This document shows positions 5,223-9,662 of a stretch of DNA of 9,662 nucleotides, piece by piece (within the stretch, counting starts at the first letter, position 1; each line of letters opens with the position of its first letter). A model generated the notes under the pieces. The model made no database searches. It had not been told where the DNA came from and saw nothing but the letters and a program-made list of their open reading frames with translations. The DNA is taken from contig JBJTRF010000190.1 of NCBI GenBank assembly GCA_046076025.1, positions 1 through 9,662 of the forward strand. The letters are read 5' to 3'. The DNA is from UBA668 sp046076025. GTDB lineage: Bacteria > Actinomycetota > Acidimicrobiia > Acidimicrobiales > Ilumatobacteraceae. The translations under genes and the position numbers were made by a program.

Positions 5223-5228
5223 TACCGT
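5223..5228 (+). promoter_or_regulatory. Candidate -10 box of the lpd-E2-lipBA operon
   Basis: TACCGT matches TANNNT and lies 43 bases before ATG 5272, leaving a leader of about 37 bases with GGAG at 5259-5262. The flank (GGTACCGTATCGACGG) resembles that of the ceoB box (GGTACAGTCGACA). No clear -35 is seen. Confidence 0.3.
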
Positions 5229-5271
5229 ATCGACGGCACCCGACGTGCCGACGAGAGCGGAGCCTGACTCG

Positions 5272-6711
5272 ATGGATGCCCAGTACGACCTGGTGGTGAT
5301 CGGCGGTGGCCCTGGCGGCTACGGGGCGGCGCTCTACGCCGTGTCGGCCGGCCTGAGCGTGGCGATCGTCGAGCGCGACTCGATGGGCGGTACCTGCCTG
5401 AACCGCGGGTGCATCCCCGCAAAGGCGTTCCTCGAGACGGCCGCAGTGCAGCGCCACGTGGCGCACGCAGCCGAGTTCGGAATCGAGGCGGGCACGCCGG
5501 TGGTGAACTTCGCAGTCGCCCAGCAGCGCAAGCAGAAGATCGTCGACGGCATCGTGAAGAGCCTCACCGGGTTCATGGGCTCGAAGAGGATCACCATCGT
5601 GCGCGGCGTCGGATCGCTCGGAGCCGGTCGCACGGTCACGGTGCAGCTCGCCGACGGCGGCACCCAGGTGCTCTCGGGCCGGCATGTCCTGCTGGCCGCT
5701 GGCTCGGTGCCGCGCACCATTCCCGGCTTCGAGCCGTCAAGCCCCGGCTCGCCCGGCGTGGTGATGACGAGCGACGAGGTGCTGATGCTCGACCGCGTGC
5801 CGGCACGCGTGGCAGTGATCGGCGGGGGCGCCATCGGCTGCGAGTTCGCCAGCACGTTCGCCGATCTCGGCGCGTCGGTCACCATTCTTGAGGGGCTGCC
5901 GAAGGTGCTGCCCGGCCTCGATGCCGACGTCGCCAACGTCGTCGTGCGCAGCTTCAAGAAGAAGGGCATCGACATCCGCACCGGCGCCAAGGTGCTCGGC
6001 CACGTGCCGTCCACGTCGCCGGCCGGCACGCCGATGACGACCGTGCAGTTCAGCGCCGACGACGCCTCGACGTCGACGCTCGAGGTGGATGCAGTCGTCG
6101 TCAGCATCGGCCGCCGCCCGTTCGCCGACCTTCTCGGCCTCGGGGGGACGTCGGTGGCGGTCGACGCGCGCGGCTTCGTGACCGTCGACGAGTACTGCCG
6201 CACTGGCGAGCCGGGCGTCTACGCGATCGGCGATCTCATCAACACACCGGCACTCGCACACGTGGGATACGCCGAGGCCATTCTGGTGGTGAAGCACATC
6301 CTCGGCGAGTCGCCGATGCCGATCGCGTACGACCGAGTGCCGTGGGCGATCTACTGCCATCCCGAGGTGGCGTTCGCTGGGCCGTCCGAGGAGGCGGCAC
6401 TCGCTGCCGGCCACGAGGTTGTCGTGGCCAAGCACCAGTTCAGGGCCAACAGCCGGGCGCAGATCCTGGGCGAGCTCGACGGACTGGTGAAGATCATCGC
6501 CCGCAAGAACGCCGACGGCACGGCCGGCCAGGTGCTGGGCGTGCACATGGTGGGACCGTGGGTCACCGAGCAGCTGAGCGGCGGCTATCTCGCCGTGAAC
6601 TGGGAGGCGACCGTCGCCGAGGTGGCAGAGTTCATCCAGCCGCACCCGAGCCTGACCGAACTGTTCGGCGAGACGATGCTGTCGCTCACCGGACGAAGCC
6701 TGAACGCCTGA
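5272..6711 (+). CDS. lpdA: Dihydrolipoyl dehydrogenase (E3)
   Basis: A 479-residue cytoplasmic flavoprotein that reoxidises dihydrolipoyl groups on E2 with NAD+. Seen: the FAD-binding GGGPGG at 11-16, the redox disulfide motif GGTCLNRGCIP with Cys42 and Cys47, the NAD-binding IGGGAIGCEFAS at about 184-195, the second FAD motif VYAIGDL, and a C-terminal dimer domain with PHPSLTE in which His458 and Glu463 form the catalytic pair. Length is normal for the family. The usual HxHP is QPHP here, but the catalytic His is kept. ATG 5272 is preferred over the upstream GTG 5245, because GGAG lies nine bases upstream and the protein then begins a few residues before the first beta strand. It opens an operon with E2 (21-base gap) and lipB-lipA, so E3 and its lipoyl substrate are co-produced. 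No E1 component is present. Confidence 0.95.
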   Translation: MDAQYDLVVIGGGPGGYGAALYAVSAGLSVAIVERDSMGGTCLNRGCIPAKAFLETAAVQRHVAHAAEFGIEAGTPVVNFAVAQQRKQKIVDGIVKSLTGFMGSKRITIVRGVGSLGAGRTVTVQLADGGTQVLSGRHVLLAAGSVPRTIPGFEPSSPGSPGVVMTSDEVLMLDRVPARVAVIGGGAIGCEFASTFADLGASVTILEGLPKVLPGLDADVANVVVRSFKKKGIDIRTGAKVLGHVPSTSPAGTPMTTVQFSADDASTSTLEVDAVVVSIGRRPFADLLGLGGTSVAVDARGFVTVDEYCRTGEPGVYAIGDLINTPALAHVGYAEAILVVKHILGESPMPIAYDRVPWAIYCHPEVAFAGPSEEAALAAGHEVVVAKHQFRANSRAQILGELDGLVKIIARKNADGTAGQVLGVHMVGPWVTEQLSGGYLAVNWEATVAEVAEFIQPHPSLTELFGETMLSLTGRSLNA

Positions 6712-6732
6712 GAGATCCGGAGGATCACCGCC

Positions 6733-8151
6733 ATGACCGACGTCGCCCTGCCCCAACTCGGTGAGACCGTCACCGAGGGGACGATCACGCGGTGGTTCAA
6801 GAAGGTGGGCGACACCGTTGCCGCCGACGAGGCGCTCTTCGAGGTGAGCACCGACAAGGTCGATACCGAGGTGCCGTCGCCCGTGGCCGGCGTGCTCGTC
6901 GAGATCCGCGCCGCCGAGGGCGACACCGTGCCGGTCGGCACGGTGATCGCAGTGGTCGGCGCGGCGGGCGCGGCGCCCGCACCTGCGCCCGCTGCAGCAC
7001 CCGCGGCGTCGGCCGCTGCGGCGCCAGCGGTTGCGCCGGTTCCCGCCCCCGCAGCGGCGCCGGCACCTGCGCCGGCCCCGGTTGCGCCGACTCCTGTCCC
7101 GGCAGCAGCATCTGCGCCGGTACCGGCAGCCGAGCCCGCTGCGGCGTCAGGCGACCGCCGACTGCTGTCGCCCGTGGTGCGACGACTCGTCAACGAGCAC
7201 GGACTCGACGCCGACGACATCCCGGGCACCGGCCCCGGCGGGCGCATCACCCGCGATGACGTGCTCGACTTCATCGACCGGCGCAGTCAGTCCGGCGCTG
7301 CTGCGGCACCGACTCCCGCCGCCGCGCCGACGATGTCGACGCCCGAGCCCGCTTTGGTGGCAGCCGCACCGGCCCCCACTGTCGCCGCCTCGACCGCTGC
7401 GCCTGTCCCGGTCGCCGCAACACCGGTCGTCTCGGGCGAGCGCGACACGGTCGTGCCCCTGTCGAAGATCCGCCGCGCCACCGCCGCGCACATGATCGCC
7501 AGCAAGGCGGCCAGCCCCCATGCCTTCAGCGTCGTCGAGGTCGACTTCGCCGCCGTCGATGCCGTCCGGTCGAAGGTGAAGGGCGAGTGGAAGGCCACCG
7601 AGGGATTCAGCCTCACCTACCTGCCATTCATCACGAGGGCGGTTATCGACGCTCTCGCCGAGTTCCCGCACCTCAACGCCAGCGTGGGCGAGCACGACCT
7701 CGTCGTGCACAACTACATCGACATTGGCGTCGCCGTCGACCTCGACTACCAGGGCCTGCTCGTGCCCGTGGTGCGCGCAGCCGACTCGAAGCGCCTGCGG
7801 GCGATCACCCGCGAGATCAACGACCTCGCTGCCCGCGCCCGCTCGAGGCGCCTCGGCCCCGACGAGATCAGCGGCGGCACGTTCACCATCACCAACAACG
7901 GGTCGGCGGGCAGCGTGCTGACGATGCCGATCATCAACCAGCCGCAGGTCGCGATCCTCTCCACCGATGCCATCGTCCGCAAGCCGGTCGTCGTCGAGCT
8001 GCCGGGCGGCAGCGAGGGGATCGCCGTGCATCCGGTGGGGAACCTTGCGATGGCCTGGGATCACCGTGCCTTCGACGGTGCGTATGCCGCCGGGTTCCTC
8101 GCCCGGATCAAGGACATTCTCGAGACCCGCGACTGGGCACAGGAGCTCTGA
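6733..8151 (+). CDS. sucB: 2-oxoacid dehydrogenase E2, dihydrolipoamide acyltransferase (SucB/DlaT-like)
   Basis: A 472-residue E2 core protein. Domain order: one lipoyl domain (about 2-76) with the lipoylated Lys42 in STDKVDTEVPSP; an Ala/Pro-rich flexible linker (77-141); the peripheral E3/E1-binding domain (142-182, LLSPVVRRLVNEHGLD then GTGPGGRITRDDV); a second Ala/Pro linker (183-235); and the catalytic acyltransferase domain (236-472) with PIINQPQVAILS and DHRAFDG, where His444 and Asp448 are catalytic. It carries acyl groups from an E1 to CoA. Which 2-oxoacid is used (pyruvate, 2-oxoglutarate or branched-chain) cannot be decided without an E1. GGAGG at 6719-6723 is nine bases before the ATG. 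It follows lpdA by 21 bases and precedes lipB by five, tying the lipoyl acceptor to its E3 and its lipoylation enzymes. Confidence 0.94.
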   Translation: MTDVALPQLGETVTEGTITRWFKKVGDTVAADEALFEVSTDKVDTEVPSPVAGVLVEIRAAEGDTVPVGTVIAVVGAAGAAPAPAPAAAPAASAAAAPAVAPVPAPAAAPAPAPAPVAPTPVPAAASAPVPAAEPAAASGDRRLLSPVVRRLVNEHGLDADDIPGTGPGGRITRDDVLDFIDRRSQSGAAAAPTPAAAPTMSTPEPALVAAAPAPTVAASTAAPVPVAATPVVSGERDTVVPLSKIRRATAAHMIASKAASPHAFSVVEVDFAAVDAVRSKVKGEWKATEGFSLTYLPFITRAVIDALAEFPHLNASVGEHDLVVHNYIDIGVAVDLDYQGLLVPVVRAADSKRLRAITREINDLAARARSRRLGPDEISGGTFTITNNGSAGSVLTMPIINQPQVAILSTDAIVRKPVVVELPGGSEGIAVHPVGNLAMAWDHRAFDGAYAAGFLARIKDILETRDWAQEL

Positions 8152-8156
8152 CGACG

Positions 8157-9662
8157 ATGACACTGCGGGCGCGCTGGCTCGGCCGGGTGCCCTACCGCGA
8201 GGCGCTGGCGCTGCAGACGGCGCTTTACGTGCACGGCACCGGCAACCACCTCCTGCTGCTCGAGCATCCGCACGTGTTCACCCATGGCCCCCGGGCCGAC
8301 CTCGCCACCAACCTGCGCGTCGACCCGGCCGCAGTGGACGCTGAACTGGTAGCGGTGTCGCGCGGCGGCGACGTCACGTATCACGGCCCCGGCCAGCTGG
8401 TGGGCTATCCGATCGTCGACGTGCCCAACTCGCTGGGAGCCAGCGATCACGTGTGCGCGATTCAGCGGCTCGTCGTCTCGGTGCTTGGGCGGCTGGGCGT
8501 GGCAGATGTCGGCTGTCTCGACGAGTACCCGGGTGTCTGGGTCGGCGTCAGCACGCCCGCGCCGCGGAAGATCTGCGCCATCGGCGTGAAGCTCGGACAG
8601 CCGCGCTCGACGGCCGGCGAGCAGCGGGGCGAGGGCCGCACGATGCACGGCTTCGCGCTCAACGTCGCCACCGACCTCGCCTACATGCGCGACCACATCG
8701 TGCCGTGCGGGATCGCCCACCTCCCGGTGACATCCCTCGCCGAGGAGGGCGTGCAGGCGACGATGCGCGAGGTTGTCGACGTGATGGTCGAGGAGGCCGC
8801 CCGCATCTGGGGCAGCGGAGTCGTCGAGCGGCAGGACGTGGCGTGGAAGCACCGCCCGGACGACCTGGCGCCGTTCTCGCGCGGCGCCGGCCCCGGCGGC
8901 ACCGTGCGACCCTCCGGCGATCACCTCGCTGGCCCCACGCGCGCCGCGCGACGACTTGAGCAGGCGGGTGTCGCCGAGGGACTCGCCGTGGGCCAGCGCA
9001 AGCCCGAGTGGCTGCGCCCGCATGTCGTCCACGGCCCCGAGGTGCTGTCGCTGCAGCGGTCGATCCGGAACCACGGACTCGTCACCGTGTGCGAGGAGGC
9101 GGGGTGCCCGAACCTGAGCGAGTGCTGGGCAGATGGCACCGCCACGTTCATGGTGCTTGGCGAGCGGTGCACCCGTGCGTGCGGCTTCTGCCTCGTCGAC
9201 ACGACCAAGCCCCAGGCGCCCCAGGCCGATGAGCCGGCTCGAGTCGCGGCGGCAATCGCCGAGATGCGCGTCAGCCATGCCGTGCTGACAATGGTCGCGC
9301 GCGACGACCTCGACGACGGCGGAATGGCGCACGTGGCCGCATGCGTCGATGCGATCCGTGATGCGGTACCCGACGCGACCGTCGAGACGCTCATCAGCGA
9401 CGCAAAGGGTGATGCATCGGCATTGTCGGCGCTGTTCGCCGCGCGCCCCGACATCCTCAATCACAACATCGAGACGGTGGCGCGACTGCAGCGTGCCGTC
9501 CGGCCGAGCGCCGGCTATGCGCGCAGCCTCGGCGTGCTGGCGCACGCGAAGCGGGCGGGGCTCGCCACGAAGTCGGGGTTCATGCTCGGACTCGGCGAGG
9601 AACCCCGCGAGGTCGAGGGCCTGCTGGCCGACCTCGCTGCCGTCGGCGTCGACATCGTCACC
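8157..9662 (+). CDS. lipB-lipA: LipB-LipA fusion: octanoyltransferase plus lipoyl synthase (partial at right edge)
   Basis: One frame without any stop covers 502 codons to the window end. Residues 1 to about 213 are LipB, which moves octanoate from acyl carrier protein to lipoyl-domain lysines: RGGDVTYHGPGQ at 69-80 with His76, RKICAIGVKLG with Lys138, and VPCGI with the thioester Cys184. Residues of about 214-279 are a Pro/Gly/Ala-rich linker. From 280 it is LipA, a radical-SAM sulfur insertase: QRKPEWLRPHV, the auxiliary 4Fe-4S motif Cys312-x4-Cys317-x5-Cys323, the SAM cluster motif Cys338-x3-Cys342-x2-Cys345 (CTRACGFC), RDDLDDGG, HNIETV, RPSAGYARSL and KSGFMLGLGE. Roughly the last 60 residues, with the terminal RxxYS-type Ser, lie beyond the edge. 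The genes are usually separate neighbours. AGGAG at 8141-8145 precedes ATG 8157 by 11 bases. A possible internal start for LipA alone is GTG 8988, behind GAGGGA at 8976-8981. Confidence 0.92.
   Translation, partial: MTLRARWLGRVPYREALALQTALYVHGTGNHLLLLEHPHVFTHGPRADLATNLRVDPAAVDAELVAVSRGGDVTYHGPGQLVGYPIVDVPNSLGASDHVCAIQRLVVSVLGRLGVADVGCLDEYPGVWVGVSTPAPRKICAIGVKLGQPRSTAGEQRGEGRTMHGFALNVATDLAYMRDHIVPCGIAHLPVTSLAEEGVQATMREVVDVMVEEAARIWGSGVVERQDVAWKHRPDDLAPFSRGAGPGGTVRPSGDHLAGPTRAARRLEQAGVAEGLAVGQRKPEWLRPHVVHGPEVLSLQRSIRNHGLVTVCEEAGCPNLSECWADGTATFMVLGERCTRACGFCLVDTTKPQAPQADEPARVAAAIAEMRVSHAVLTMVARDDLDDGGMAHVAACVDAIRDAVPDATVETLISDAKGDASALSALFAARPDILNHNIETVARLQRAVRPSAGYARSLGVLAHAKRAGLATKSGFMLGLGEEPREVEGLLADLAAVGVDIVT

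Noticed and set aside
4246..5685. 479-codon minus-strand open frame across the redoxin, hypothetical and lpdA genes
   Set aside because: It overlaps three better-supported genes and its translation is Arg/Ala/Pro-rich without motifs.
6961..7152. Repeat-like Ala/Pro-coding stretch as a possible tandem repeat or recombination site
   Set aside because: It is the flexible linker expected between the lipoyl and E3-binding domains of an E2, with irregular units.
8061..9545. 494-codon open frame on the minus strand antisense to lipB-lipA
   Set aside because: It has Arg/His/Ala-rich composition with no family signature, and it lies opposite a frame with all LipB and LipA catalytic residues.
1..9662. 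CRISPR arrays, tRNA/rRNA genes, transposases, integrases, attachment sites
   Set aside because: No regularly spaced repeats, cloverleaf-like segments or mobile-element protein motifs were found on either strand.

Overview
The window is high-GC DNA (roughly 70% by eye) with dense, short-spaced genes, many GTG starts, and actinobacterial gene families: a CeoB/CeoC-type pair of K+ uptake regulators, an MPT53/DsbE-like redoxin, and a lipoamide-dependent E2 next to lipB/lipA. A high-GC actinobacterium fits best. Acidimicrobiia is my guess from protein flavour and is not proven. No tRNA, rRNA, CRISPR, insertion sequence or phage gene is visible, and there is no gene-free stretch above 300 bases.

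Layout. (1) 1-1088, minus strand: a MarR-type regulator followed, with an ATGA overlap, by an ArgJ/OAT2-like ornithine acetyltransferase that runs off the left edge. (2) 1199-1684, plus: a catechol-dioxygenase-like VOC protein, divergent from marR across a short intergenic region with a perfect palindrome. (3) 1726-2619, minus: a TIGR01777-type NAD(P)-binding epimerase, convergent with the VOC gene over a hairpin. (4) 2748-4083, plus: two TrkA/Ceo K+ uptake regulators. The first is interrupted by an in-frame TAG at codon 60. (5) 4097-4711, minus: a thioredoxin-fold (MPT53/DsbE/TlpA-like) exported redoxin with an in-frame TGA exactly where the first catalytic Cys belongs. A hairpin fitting the bacterial SECIS pattern lies just downstream, so this is a candidate selenoprotein (UxxC). 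(6) 4747-5160, plus: a small exported hypothetical protein with two cysteines, divergent from the redoxin. (7) 5272-9662, plus: dihydrolipoyl dehydrogenase (E3), a 2-oxoacid dehydrogenase E2, and one uninterrupted frame encoding LipB fused to LipA, which runs off the right edge.

How the genes work together. Region 7 is a lipoyl module. LipB moves octanoyl from acyl carrier protein onto the E2 lipoyl lysine, LipA inserts two sulfurs, E2 carries the acyl group, and E3 reoxidises the dihydrolipoyl arm. No E1 is in the window. Regions 5 and 6 form a divergent pair in which an extracytoplasmic redoxin sits beside an exported two-Cys protein.

Most notable: the candidate selenoprotein, the LipB-LipA fusion, the amber codon in ceoB, and a repeated promoter arrangement (TANNNT 6-9 nt before ATG) suggesting leaderless transcripts for several genes.
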